From the NCBI RefSeq assembly GCF_001434315.1, contig NZ_AZFE01000032.1:124561-188560 (forward strand): a DNA stretch of 64,000 bases, read 5' to 3'. The translations under genes were made by a program, and so were the position numbers. A model generated the notes under the pieces. The model made no database searches and was not told where the DNA came from. It was given only the letters and a program-made list of their open reading frames with translations. Shown in pieces: positions 30,130 to 38,176 of the stretch (the first letter of the stretch is position 1; each line of letters starts with the position of its first letter). The stretch is from Paucilactobacillus oligofermentans DSM 15707 = LMG 22743. GTDB taxonomy: Bacteria; Bacillota; Bacilli; Lactobacillales; Lactobacillaceae.

Positions 30130-30582
30130 TTATTTGGATAATTTAGCTTGGCATTCAGGACAAAGACCGTGAACTGAAATTGAATTACTTGAAATTTTGT
30201 AGCCAGATAGTGTTTCGGCTTGTTGTTGCAGTTTATTTTCAATATTGACGAAGTCGGTAAAGGCAATATCAGTAATCTTACCGCAATTATCACAAATTGC
30301 ATGGTAGTGGTGATGTTCAAAATAATCATAGTGAGTACTACCATCACCATTTTGAATTTCAATAACAATTCCATGATCAACGAAAGTATTCAGGGTATTG
30401 TAAATTGTTGCAGACCCTAAATTAGGAAGTTTTCGATTTAAATCTGATTTAATCATTTCTACAGTTGGATGAGTAATGTGGCTAGCTAAATAGGCCAAGA
30501 TAATATGGCGCTGAGCAGTAATTCGAAGATGGTTATTTTTCAATACTTCGCGAGTCTGTTCAATTACATTTTTTTCAGCCAA
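30130..30582 (-). CDS. Fur-family metalloregulator (PerR-like)
   Basis: This 150-residue repressor senses metal or peroxide. The winged helix is at residues about 15-80 (RITAQRHIILAYLAS, LGSATIYNTLNTF). A metal-binding HHHYH cluster is followed by two CXXC pairs (CDNC and CPEC) of the structural zinc site. The start is taken as TTG at 30582, because the GAGGGGAG just upstream is a ribosome site; the longer reading would translate that site. A nearly perfect Per box lies in front of the divergent VIT genes, which supports PerR-type specificity. Confidence 0.85.
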   Translation of the reverse strand: MAEKNVIEQTREVLKNNHLRITAQRHIILAYLASHITHPTVEMIKSDLNRKLPNLGSATIYNTLNTFVDHGIVIEIQNGDGSTHYDYFEHHHYHAICDNCGKITDIAFTDFVNIENKLQQQAETLSGYKISSNSISVHGLCPECQAKLSK

Positions 30583-30663
30583 TTTAGTAGCTCCCCTCAA
30601 AATTAATATCTGTATCTATTAAAGCACTATTTTTTGAATCTTTCTAGATTGATAACTAAAATC

Positions 30664-30692
30664 TTTACTTTAATAAATAAGACAACTATAAT
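30664..30692 (+). promoter_or_regulatory. Promoter of the VIT gene pair
   Basis: TTTACT and TATAAT are separated by 17 bases; the predicted start near 30699 falls at the edge of the Per box. Confidence 0.65.
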
Positions 30693-30701
30693 TGATCTAG
30701 A

Positions 30702-30716
30702 TTAGAATCATTATAA
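30702..30716 (+). promoter_or_regulatory. Per box (PerR/Fur-type operator)
   Basis: TTAGAATCATTATAA matches the Bacillus PerR consensus TTATAATNATTATAA at all defined positions but one. It overlaps the predicted transcription start of the VIT genes, a position suited to repression. Confidence 0.75.
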
Positions 30717-30731
30717 ACTAGAGGTAGGGAA

Positions 30732-31415
30732 ATGAAAAAGAGAAATAAGATTAGTTTAGCCGCACGAGTCAATATTATTCGTGCAGGCGTAATGGGGGCC
30801 AATGACGGGATTGTTTCTGTTGCGGGGATTGTTATCGGAGTTGCAGGTGCTAATGGAAGTACATTTGCAGTACTATTGTCGGGCTTATCTGGAATGTTGG
30901 CAGGAACCATTTCAATGGCAATGGGCGAATGGGTTTCTGTCAGCACCCAACGTGATAGTGAAAAAATGGCAATGATTGAAGAAAAAGGTCGCTTGCATCA
31001 TAATTTTGAGCAGGAATTTGAATATATTAAAAATAAGTATGTTTTAACCGGAATTTCAGAATCCTTAGCACATAAAGCGGTGGACGAAATGATGCGTGAT
31101 AAGCCATTAGAAGTCGGAATTCGAGAACGATATGGGTTTGACCCTAATGAAAAAACAAGTGCGCTAATGGCAGCAATAGCATCAATGATTTCATTTCCAC
31201 TAGGTTCGTTATTGCCGTTATTAACCATTACGTTATTAAAAAATGATAATGCAATTGTAGCGACAATGTTCTCAGTTGTCATTGCGTTAATTTTTACGGG
31301 ATGGGCAGCGGCTCGATTAGGGGATGCTAATCCTAAAAAAGCTATTATCCGAAATGTCGTGGCAGGATTATTAACAATGTTAGTAACATATGTCGTTGGA
31401 ACACAATTTGTATAA
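30732..31415 (+). CDS. VIT-family Fe2+/Mn2+ transporter, copy 1
   Basis: This 227-residue membrane protein of the VIT1/CCC1 group has the conserved first helix NIIRAGVMGANDGIVSVAGIV, the acidic cytosolic segment with MGEWVSVSTQRDSE, and three C-terminal hydrophobic segments. The family moves ferrous iron or manganese out of the cytosol. It is followed 15 bases later by a second VIT gene; the two proteins may form a heterodimer or serve different metals. The Per box upstream predicts induction by peroxide or low metal-loading of the regulator. Confidence 0.88.
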   Translation: MKKRNKISLAARVNIIRAGVMGANDGIVSVAGIVIGVAGANGSTFAVLLSGLSGMLAGTISMAMGEWVSVSTQRDSEKMAMIEEKGRLHHNFEQEFEYIKNKYVLTGISESLAHKAVDEMMRDKPLEVGIRERYGFDPNEKTSALMAAIASMISFPLGSLLPLLTITLLKNDNAIVATMFSVVIALIFTGWAAARLGDANPKKAIIRNVVAGLLTMLVTYVVGTQFV

Positions 31416-31430
31416 AATCGGGTGAATTAA

Positions 31431-32114
31431 ATGGAACAGGTTAAAGAAGAACAAACCTTAGCAGAAAAATCGAATACGATCCGTGCTGCTGTTTTAGGTG
31501 CTAATGATGGAATTTTAACGGTGGTCGGCGTTCTTTTTTCAGTTGGGGTAGCTACTTCAAATCAAGGAACCATCATTATTGCGGGGGTATCAGATTTAAT
31601 TGCATGTGCATTATCAATGGCTTCCGGTGAGTATGCATCAGTTAGTTCTCAAAAGGATACGGAACAAGCAGTTGAACAATCTGAACGAAAATTAATTGAA
31701 ACAGATTTTAAGCATGAAACAAGGCAGGTGGCAGATTATTATATGAACCGTGGTGTTTCGGCAACGACGGCGACTGAGATTGCTGATGAGTTGATGGAGC
31801 AAAAGCCATTAGAAACAGTCCTTAGAACAAAGTATGATTTGAAATATGGTCATTACATGGATCCATGGCAAGCAGCTTTTTCTTCAATGTTTGCGGCTGC
31901 TTCGGGTGGATTATTTCCATTACTAGCGATTATTTTGTTTCCAGCCGATATTAAATGGGCGGGGACAATCCTAGCAGTGATCTTATCAGTTACTTTGACG
32001 GGATTTTTAAGTGCTAAGTTAGGTGATGGATTAGTCAAAATTGCAATTATCAGAAATGTAATTGTTGGAATTATTACCATGTTTATTCATTTTTACGTGG
32101 GAACGTTATTTTAA
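31431..32114 (+). CDS. VIT-family Fe2+/Mn2+ transporter, copy 2
   Basis: A paralogue of the preceding gene with the same 227-residue length: TIRAAVLGANDGILTVVGVLF in helix 1, SMASGEYASVSSQKDTE in the metal-binding segment and three C-terminal membrane helices. Residue-level divergence is substantial, so the duplication is old. Cotranscribed with copy 1. Confidence 0.88.
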   Translation: MEQVKEEQTLAEKSNTIRAAVLGANDGILTVVGVLFSVGVATSNQGTIIIAGVSDLIACALSMASGEYASVSSQKDTEQAVEQSERKLIETDFKHETRQVADYYMNRGVSATTATEIADELMEQKPLETVLRTKYDLKYGHYMDPWQAAFSSMFAAASGGLFPLLAIILFPADIKWAGTILAVILSVTLTGFLSAKLGDGLVKIAIIRNVIVGIITMFIHFYVGTLF

Positions 32115-32117
32115 TAG

Positions 32118-32153
32118 AAAAAGCTAATTCAGTTGATTTGAATTAGCTTTTTT
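32118..32153. terminator. Terminator after the VIT pair
   Basis: A 13 bp stem (AAAAAGCTAATTC and complement) with a T tail. The end of the convergent gene at 32152 lies inside it. Confidence 0.9.
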
Positions 32154-32529
32154 AGTGGATTGAGCCACGATGACTACCGCCAGCTTTTCCGCCTTTAATG
32201 ACATTTCGTTTAAATTTTTGATGATTTTCATTGACTAATTTAAAATTTTTCATTTTATACATGAATGGTTTGTTAGTCATCCGTTGTTTGGTCCAGAATT
32301 GCATATCAGCAATCATCTTTTCAAGGGTAATCAATTGCGAATGATTGTCCTCACGAATGGCTTCGTCATGAATATCTGATTCTAGGCGTAAAACCAAATT
32401 TTGATGATACTTAAGCAATTCCATAGTTAGATCAGCTTTACGATATTGATTAAATAAATCTTGAATAGTGGTCATCGCTTCTTTAACGTTGTTTGGTTGA
32501 ACATAGCGATTTTTTTCATTTTCTGACAT
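32152..32529 (-). CDS. Hypothetical protein, 125 residues
   Basis: I do not recognise this family. The protein is soluble, mostly helical and charged, with a central QFWTKQRMTNKPFMYKM block and a Gly/His-rich C-terminal tail (KGGKAGGSHRGSIH). GGAGTCAC precedes the ATG. It is transcribed alone, divergent from hrcA and converging on the VIT genes. Nothing indicates a catalytic role; the basic C-terminal third could bind nucleic acid. Confidence 0.75.
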   Translation of the reverse strand: MSENEKNRYVQPNNVKEAMTTIQDLFNQYRKADLTMELLKYHQNLVLRLESDIHDEAIREDNHSQLITLEKMIADMQFWTKQRMTNKPFMYKMKNFKLVNENHQKFKRNVIKGGKAGGSHRGSIH

Positions 32530-32610
32530 AGTGACTCCTAATATTTTTATTAATTAATATCTGACGGGAGGTAATTGTTATTTAGTAGGGCAATAATTTG
32601 TTGACATTTC

Positions 32611-32639
32611 TTGACTTTAAATTGTGGACTTGGTATATT
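32611..32639 (+). promoter_or_regulatory. Promoter of the hrcA-grpE-dnaK operon
   Basis: TTGACT and TATATT are spaced by 17 bases; the CIRCE operator starts 12 bases after the -10 element. Confidence 0.8.
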
Positions 32640-32650
32640 ATACATTGTGT

Positions 32651-32677
32651 TTAGCACTTGAACGAGTCGAGTGCTAA
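32651..32677 (+). promoter_or_regulatory. CIRCE operator
   Basis: TTAGCACTT, nine bases, then GAGTGCTAA: the HrcA-binding inverted repeat with a single mismatch in the left arm. It overlaps the transcription start region. Confidence 0.96.
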
Positions 32678-32693
32678 AAAGGAAGTGATAATA

Positions 32694-33734
32694 ATGTTAA
32701 CAAAACGTCAAAGTGATATCCTGCAAGCAATTGTACGCCATTATACATCAACAGGGCAACCGGTTGGTTCAAAAGTATTGGCTGATAACTTACCTGAAAG
32801 GGTTAGTTCGGCCACTATTCGAAATGAAATGGCTTCATTAGAAGAAATGGGACTAATTGCGAAGGAACATTCGTCTTCAGGACGAGTACCTTCAACAGTG
32901 GGTTACCGATATTATGTCGATAACTTGTTGGATCAGCAAGCAGTTCATGAAAGTGATGTTGCCATCATTCAGAATTCATTTGGCCAAGATTTTAATAAAA
33001 TTGATGAAATTGTTGCAAGGTCGGCTGATATTTTGTCGGACTTGACGACGTTTACGACGTTTACATTAAAACCTGAGCAAAAAATGGCGCGGTTAAGTGG
33101 ATTTAGATTAGTGCCTTTAGGTAATCAACAAGTAATGGCAATTATCGTAACCGATAGTGGTGACGTTGAAAGTCAAAACTTTACGATTCCAAGAGACATG
33201 AATACTGATGAACTTGAATCAGTGATTCGCTTGATTAATGATCAATTATCTGGGTTGCCGTTGACCGAAGTATTAACGCGTCTGCAACAGGATATTCCAT
33301 TTAAGATTAAAGATTACATGCATAGTCCCAATGGAGTGCTTGATATTTTTGATAACATTTTATCACATGCATCTAGTGAACGATTTTTTGTTGGTGGTAA
33401 GATGAATCTGTTGGGATTCTCTCATAATCATGATCCAAATACGCTACAAGCATTATATGGATTACTTGATCAAAATGAAAGATTGTCAACAGTTCTTGAT
33501 CCGCTTGATGATAGCATCAATGTGCGCATTGGTAGTGAAATCTCAAATGAGTTATTAGATGATTTCAGCTTAATTACGGCTACATATGATGTTGATCAAT
33601 ATGGTAAAGGTATTATTGCCGTACTAGGGCCAACGCGGATGCCATATTCACGTACGATTGGGTTAGTTAGTGCCTTTCGTCAAGAGTTAGCTAAGCAGAT
33701 GCTAGATTATTATCATCGTTATTACGATCAATAG
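32694..33734 (+). CDS. hrcA: Heat-inducible transcription repressor HrcA
   Basis: HrcA represses class I heat-shock genes through CIRCE and is folded by GroEL. The 346-residue protein starts MLTKRQSDILQAIVRHYTST, with the winged helix to about residue 70 (VSSATIRNEMASLEEMGLI) and a GAF-like domain after it. The ATG at 32694 follows AAGGAAGTGA; a longer in-frame start would translate through CIRCE and is rejected. First gene of hrcA-grpE-dnaK. Confidence 0.96.
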   Translation: MLTKRQSDILQAIVRHYTSTGQPVGSKVLADNLPERVSSATIRNEMASLEEMGLIAKEHSSSGRVPSTVGYRYYVDNLLDQQAVHESDVAIIQNSFGQDFNKIDEIVARSADILSDLTTFTTFTLKPEQKMARLSGFRLVPLGNQQVMAIIVTDSGDVESQNFTIPRDMNTDELESVIRLINDQLSGLPLTEVLTRLQQDIPFKIKDYMHSPNGVLDIFDNILSHASSERFFVGGKMNLLGFSHNHDPNTLQALYGLLDQNERLSTVLDPLDDSINVRIGSEISNELLDDFSLITATYDVDQYGKGIIAVLGPTRMPYSRTIGLVSAFRQELAKQMLDYYHRYYDQ

Positions 33735-33747
33735 GAGGTTCCATTTA

Positions 33748-34296
33748 ATGGCTAAGGATAAAAAGCAGACAACTGATGAAGCTGTCGAAGAAGAACAAGT
33801 TGAAACACCCAAAGTTGATGAAACTAAAGAAGCTGTCGAAGAGGTTTCAGAAGTCGATCAATTAAAGGAAAAGCTTGCGAAAGCAGAAGATTCACTTTTA
33901 CGCGAACAAGCTGAAATTCAAAACATGAACAATCGTTTTAAAAAGGAACAAGCTAGCTTGTTGAAATATGATGGTCAATCGTTGGCAAAAGCAATTTTAC
34001 CAGTGATGGATAACTTAAAACGGGCATTAGAAATTGAAGTTAGTGATGAGAATGGCGAACAGTTAAAGAAGGGTATTCAGATGGTTCATGATCATTTGGA
34101 TGAAGCTTTAACTGGCAATTCAGTTACTGAAATCGAAGCTCTGGGTCAAAAGTTTGATCCAACTTTGCATCAAGCAGTTCAAACTGTACCAGCTGAAGAC
34201 GGACAAGAATCTGATACAGTAGTTCAAGTACTACAAGCAGGTTATCAATTGAAGGATCGTGTTTTACGCCCTGCAATGGTAATGGTTGCTCAATAA
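33748..34296 (+). CDS. grpE: Nucleotide exchange factor GrpE
   Basis: GrpE releases ADP from DnaK. The 182-residue protein has an acidic, Glu/Val-rich N terminus, a long coiled coil (about 45-100) and the C-terminal beta domain ending VLQAGYQLKDRVLRPAMVMV. TAGGAGG precedes the ATG, and dnaK follows after 30 bases. Confidence 0.96.
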   Translation: MAKDKKQTTDEAVEEEQVETPKVDETKEAVEEVSEVDQLKEKLAKAEDSLLREQAEIQNMNNRFKKEQASLLKYDGQSLAKAILPVMDNLKRALEIEVSDENGEQLKKGIQMVHDHLDEALTGNSVTEIEALGQKFDPTLHQAVQTVPAEDGQESDTVVQVLQAGYQLKDRVLRPAMVMVAQ

Positions 34297-34326
34297 TATA
34301 ATAAAATAAGAAGAGGTAAATTAAAC

Positions 34327-36174
34327 ATGGCAAGTAATAAAATTATCGGAATTGATTTAGGAACTACAAACTCGGCTGTTGCTGTAATGGAAGGTAATGA
34401 ACCTAAAATCATTACTAACCCAGAAGGTAACCGTACAACACCATCAGTTGTTTCATTTAAAGATGGTAAAACTCAAGTTGGGGAAGTTGCAAAGCGTCAA
34501 GCAATTACAAACCCTAATACAATTGTTTCAATCAAGAGCCACATGGGTGAAGCTGGTTATACAGTTGAAGTTGAAGGCAAAAAGTATACACCACAAGAAA
34601 TTTCAGCAATGGTACTTCAATATTTGAAGAAATATGCTGAAGATTATCTTGGTGATGAAGTTACTGAAGCCGTTGTTACCGTTCCTGCATACTTTAATGA
34701 TGCACAACGTCAAGCAACTAAGGATGCTGGTAAAATTGCCGGACTTGATGTTAAACGTATTATCAACGAACCAACTGCATCTTCATTAGCATATGGTTTA
34801 GACAAACAAGATAAAGATGAAAAAGTTCTTGTTTATGACCTTGGTGGTGGTACTTTTGATGTTTCAATCCTTGAATTAGGTGATGGCGTATTCCAAGTAC
34901 TTTCAACTAATGGTGATACACATTTAGGTGGGGATGACTTTGATCAAAAAGTTATCGACTGGCTTGTAGCTGAATTTAAAGCTGATAACGGCGTAGATTT
35001 AGGTCAAGATAAGATGGCTCTTCAACGTTTGAAGGATGCTGCTGAAAAGGCTAAGAAGGATGTTTCAAGTGCTAATGAAGCAACCATCAGTCTTCCATTT
35101 ATTTCAGCTGGTGCTGCGGGTCCACTTCATTTGGAAAAAACAATGAGTCGTGCTAAGTTCAACCAATTAACAGTTGATTTAGTAGAACGTACTAAGCAAC
35201 CAGTATTGAATGCTTTGAAGGATGCCGGACTTTCATTCTCTGATTTAGATGAAATCATTTTAAATGGTGGATCAACACGAATTCCTGCCGTTCAAGAAGC
35301 TGTTAAAGAATTAACTGGTAAAGAACCTAACCATTCAATCAACCCTGATGAAGCCGTAGCGATTGGTGCTGCAGTTCAAGGTGGTGTGTTGACTGGTGAT
35401 GTTAAAGATGTTGTTTTACTTGATGTTACGCCATTATCACTTGGTATCGAAACCATGGGTGGTGTGATGACTCAATTAATCGAACGTAACACAACAATTC
35501 CTACTTCAAAGAGTCAAACGTTCTCAACGGCCGCTGATAACCAACCAGCTGTTGATATTCACGTATTACAAGGTGAACGTCCAATGGCTGCTGATAACAA
35601 GACCCTTGGAAACTTCCAATTGACTGATATTCCAGCTGCACCTCGTGGGGTTCCACAAATCCAAGTTACATTTGATATTGATAAGAATGGTATTGTAAAT
35701 GTATCTGCTAAGGATTTGGGTACTAACAAGGAACAAAAGATTACTATTAAGAGTAATTCTGGCCTTTCTGATGACGAAATCGATCGTATGATGAAGGAAG
35801 CTTCTGAAAATGAAGAAGCTGATAAAGCTAAAAAAGAAGAAGTTGACTTGAGAAATGAAGTTGACCAACTATTATTCCAAGTTGATAAGACTTTGGAAGA
35901 CCTTAAGGGTAAAGTTTCTGATGAAGAAGTTAAAAAGGCTGAAGATGCACGTGATGCATTGAAGAAAGCTAAAGAAGACGACAACATCGAAGACATGAAG
36001 ACCAAGAAGGATGAATTGAACGAAATTGTTCAAGAATTGACAGTTAAGTTGTATCAACAAGCTCAAGAAGCCCAAGGCGCTGAAGGTGCCGATGGTGAAG
36101 CTGACGGTAAAAAAGATGATGACAACACTGTTGATGGTGACTTTGAAGAAGTAGATCCTAAAGACAAGAAATAG
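34327..36174 (+). CDS. dnaK: Chaperone DnaK (Hsp70)
   Basis: DnaK binds unfolded segments in an ATP-driven cycle with DnaJ and GrpE. The 615-residue chain begins with the ATPase motif [19 protein letters not shown], has [12 protein letters not shown] and [12 protein letters not shown], and a substrate-binding domain from about 370. The tail is acidic ([12 protein letters not shown]). This is the shorter Gram-positive form that lacks a segment in the ATPase domain. It is followed by an RNA-structure-rich gap before dnaJ. Confidence 0.98.
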   Translation: MASNKIIGIDLGTTNSAVAVMEGNEPKIITNPEGNRTTPSVVSFKDGKTQVGEVAKRQAITNPNTIVSIKSHMGEAGYTVEVEGKKYTPQEISAMVLQYLKKYAEDYLGDEVTEAVVTVPAYFNDAQRQATKDAGKIAGLDVKRIINEPTASSLAYGLDKQDKDEKVLVYDLGGGTFDVSILELGDGVFQVLSTNGDTHLGGDDFDQKVIDWLVAEFKADNGVDLGQDKMALQRLKDAAEKAKKDVSSANEATISLPFISAGAAGPLHLEKTMSRAKFNQLTVDLVERTKQPVLNALKDAGLSFSDLDEIILNGGSTRIPAVQEAVKELTGKEPNHSINPDEAVAIGAAVQGGVLTGDVKDVVLLDVTPLSLGIETMGGVMTQLIERNTTIPTSKSQTFSTAADNQPAVDIHVLQGERPMAADNKTLGNFQLTDIPAAPRGVPQIQVTFDIDKNGIVNVSAKDLGTNKEQKITIKSNSGLSDDEIDRMMKEASENEEADKAKKEEVDLRNEVDQLLFQVDKTLEDLKGKVSDEEVKKAEDARDALKKAKEDDNIEDMKTKKDELNEIVQELTVKLYQQAQEAQGAEGADGEADGKKDDDNTVDGDFEEVDPKDKK

Positions 36175-36180
36175 GAGTGC

Positions 36181-36352
36181 GCAAAAAGTCGGTAGTTTGG
36201 GCGCGTTAACCTAAGATAATGATGATTTCGAACTTTGAAATAGAATTATCTGTAGTTAAGTAAGCAAACTGACTTTTGAAGCCGATTATAGAAATCGGTA
36301 CCACCCTAATAAATCGATAGTAAAAGCCAAAGTCTTGTGCTTTGGCTTTTAC
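36181..36352 (+). ncRNA. Candidate structured RNA between dnaK and dnaJ, ending in a terminator
   Basis: The 236-base gap shows several mutually compatible helices: AAAAGTC (about 36185) with GACTTTT (about 36271), TTAAC and GATAAT with their partners near 36246-36261, a small ATTTC/GAAAT hairpin, GCCGATT/AATCGGT (about 36280-36299), and the terminal stem AAAAGCCAAAG/CTTTGGCTTTT. This could be a processed intercistronic RNA, a dnaK 3' UTR-derived small RNA or a leader. I do not recognise the class. Confidence 0.4.
36321..36352 (+). terminator. Terminator downstream of dnaK
   Basis: TAAAAGCCAAAG and CTTTGGCTTTTA flank a 7-base loop; the T tract is part of the stem, so efficiency is uncertain. 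Confidence 0.7.
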
Positions 36353-36377
36353 TTGGTACTAGATTTTATGGTATAAC
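36348..36377 (+). promoter_or_regulatory. Separate dnaJ promoter
   Basis: TTTACT and TATAAC are spaced by 18 bases, just after the dnaK terminator. It would allow dnaJ expression independent of the CIRCE promoter. Confidence 0.55.
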
Positions 36378-36410
36378 TAGAGGACTACTTTATAACGGAG
36401 GATCCAAAAA

Positions 36411-37559
36411 ATGGCAGATAAAAATCCATATGATGTGTTGGGTGTCGATAAAGGCGCTTCACAAGATGAAATCAAAAAAGCATATCGTAAATTATCAAAA
36501 AAATATCATCCGGATTTGAACAAAGAAGCCGGTGCTGAAGATAAGTTTAAAGAAGTTAATGATGCTTTTGAAACTGTTGGTGATGAACAAAAACGCCAAC
36601 AATACGATACTTACGGTTCAGCTGGTTCACAAGGTGGATTTGGTGGCGGTGGTTTCGGTGGTGGTCAATACCAACAAGGTGGATTTGGTGGCGGCGGTGG
36701 CGGATTTGATGACATCTTTAGCCAATTCTTTGGTGGCGGTGGTCAACAACGTCGCGATCCGTCAGCACCACAACAAGGTCGTGATTTACAATATAATATG
36801 ACTTTGAAATTTGAAGAAGCCATTTTTGGTAAGACAACAACGATTAAGTATAACCGTGAAGCTTACTGTGGTACTTGTGATGGTTCTGGTGCTAAAGCTG
36901 GAACTTCACCAGTAACTTGTTCTAAGTGTGGTGGTAGTGGAACGATTGATGTAATTCAAAATACACCACTTGGTCGGATGCGTTCACAACAAACTTGTGA
37001 TGTTTGTGGTGGAACTGGTAAAGAAATCAAAGAAAAATGTGATACTTGTCATGGCTCAGGTCATGTTTCTGAACGTCATGAATTAAAAGTTGATGTTCCA
37101 GCTGGGGTTGATGATGGACAACAAATGCGTCTTCAAAACCAAGGTGAAGCAGGAGAAAATAAAGGCCCTTATGGAGATCTTTATATTGTCTTTACTGTAA
37201 CGCCTAGTCGCGAGTTTACTCGTGATGGCAATGACATTTACTTTGATCAACCAATTTCATTTACACAAGCAGCGCTTGGTGATGAAATCGGGGTTAAAAC
37301 CGTGCATGGTGATGTGAAATTGAAGATTCCGGCAGGAACACAAACCGAAACTAATTTCCGTCTTCGTGGTAAGGGTGTTCCTCGTGTTAATGGTAATGGT
37401 ACTGGGGATGAACATGTTAAAATTCATGTTGAAACGCCTAAGAGCCTTAACAAAGAACAAAAAGCTGCCTTACAAGCATTCGCTGAAGCTTCTGGTGAAA
37501 AAGTTTCCGGGGGCAAAAAAGGTGTCTTTGATAAATTAAAAGATGCATTTGATGATTAA
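36411..37559 (+). CDS. dnaJ: Chaperone DnaJ (Hsp40)
   Basis: DnaJ stimulates the DnaK ATPase and hands over substrates. The 382-residue protein has the J domain with HPD in KKYHPDLNK, a long Gly/Phe-rich linker (residues about 70-125), four zinc-finger repeats ([32 protein letters not shown]) and the two C-terminal barrels. GGAGGATCC precedes the ATG. It has its own promoter besides possible read-through from dnaK. Confidence 0.97.
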   Translation: MADKNPYDVLGVDKGASQDEIKKAYRKLSKKYHPDLNKEAGAEDKFKEVNDAFETVGDEQKRQQYDTYGSAGSQGGFGGGGFGGGQYQQGGFGGGGGGFDDIFSQFFGGGGQQRRDPSAPQQGRDLQYNMTLKFEEAIFGKTTTIKYNREAYCGTCDGSGAKAGTSPVTCSKCGGSGTIDVIQNTPLGRMRSQQTCDVCGGTGKEIKEKCDTCHGSGHVSERHELKVDVPAGVDDGQQMRLQNQGEAGENKGPYGDLYIVFTVTPSREFTRDGNDIYFDQPISFTQAALGDEIGVKTVHGDVKLKIPAGTQTETNFRLRGKGVPRVNGNGTGDEHVKIHVETPKSLNKEQKAALQAFAEASGEKVSGGKKGVFDKLKDAFDD

Positions 37560-37576
37560 AAATTAATTAATTGAAT

Positions 37577-37620
37577 AAACTAATGTGGATAATAATCGTC
37601 CATATTAGTTTATTTTTTTT
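37577..37620 (+). terminator. Terminator after dnaJ
   Basis: AAACTAATGTGGA pairs with TCCATATTAGTTT, followed by an eight-T run. Confidence 0.9.
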
Positions 37621-37719
37621 GATAGCAATTGTAATTTCATTCCTTTTGGTAAACTTAAGTTAGCATGATATACTTTGATTGTTCTTAGACTAACGCGCTT
37701 ACTAAAGGAGAAAATTATT

Positions 37720-38049
37720 ATGGCAAATGCAGTTATGGCTATTCAAGTTTTACCTGAAGCAGATTCAACTAAAGAACTACTAAGATTAGTCGACGTGGCA
37801 ATTGCAGAAATTGATGCAGCTGGGATGTCGTATGAAGTGGGTGCGTTTGAAACCACGATTGAAGGTGATTTAGATAACCTAATGAAGTTATTACATCGAA
37901 TTCAAATAAGTGTAACGGATAGTGGTGCACCTCGAATTAGTAATTATATTAAGTTATCATATGCACCAGCAGAACATATATTAACGACAGATGAAAAATT
38001 AGCTAAATATCGTGAAGTAAATAATAAAAATAGCCATCAAATTAAATAA
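37720..38049 (+). CDS. Thiamine-binding/DUF77 (MTH1187-YkoF) family protein
   Basis: This 109-residue ferredoxin-like protein has the DUF77 pattern: AVMAIQVLPEADSTKELLRLVD, YEVGAFETTIEGDLDNLMKLL and a C-terminal ISNYIKLSYAP. Members bind thiamine or related small ligands; direct function is unclear. The ATG at 37720 follows AAAGGAG; an upstream in-frame codon is not supported. It is flanked by terminators on both sides, so it is monocistronic. Confidence 0.8.
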   Translation: MANAVMAIQVLPEADSTKELLRLVDVAIAEIDAAGMSYEVGAFETTIEGDLDNLMKLLHRIQISVTDSGAPRISNYIKLSYAPAEHILTTDEKLAKYREVNNKNSHQIK

Positions 38050-38058
38050 TTTTCAAAG

Positions 38059-38100
38059 ATAGATTATTCAAAATTTTAAATTTGAATAATCTATTTTTTT
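38059..38100 (+). terminator. Terminator after the DUF77 gene
   Basis: A perfect 14 bp stem (ATAGATTATTCAAA and complement) with a T tail. Confidence 0.9.
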
Positions 38101-38176
38101 GTAGGGTTGTTAAATGACTAGTAGTAACTGTTAAGCGTATAATGGTTACATAATCTGAAACAAGAAGGAGTAGCCT

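Noticed and set aside
36296-36312. AGGGTGGTACCG on the minus strand, matching the T-box core
   Set aside because: No specifier stem or terminator/antiterminator pair follows on that strand and no aminoacyl-tRNA or amino acid gene lies downstream of it; taken as chance within the plus-strand structure.
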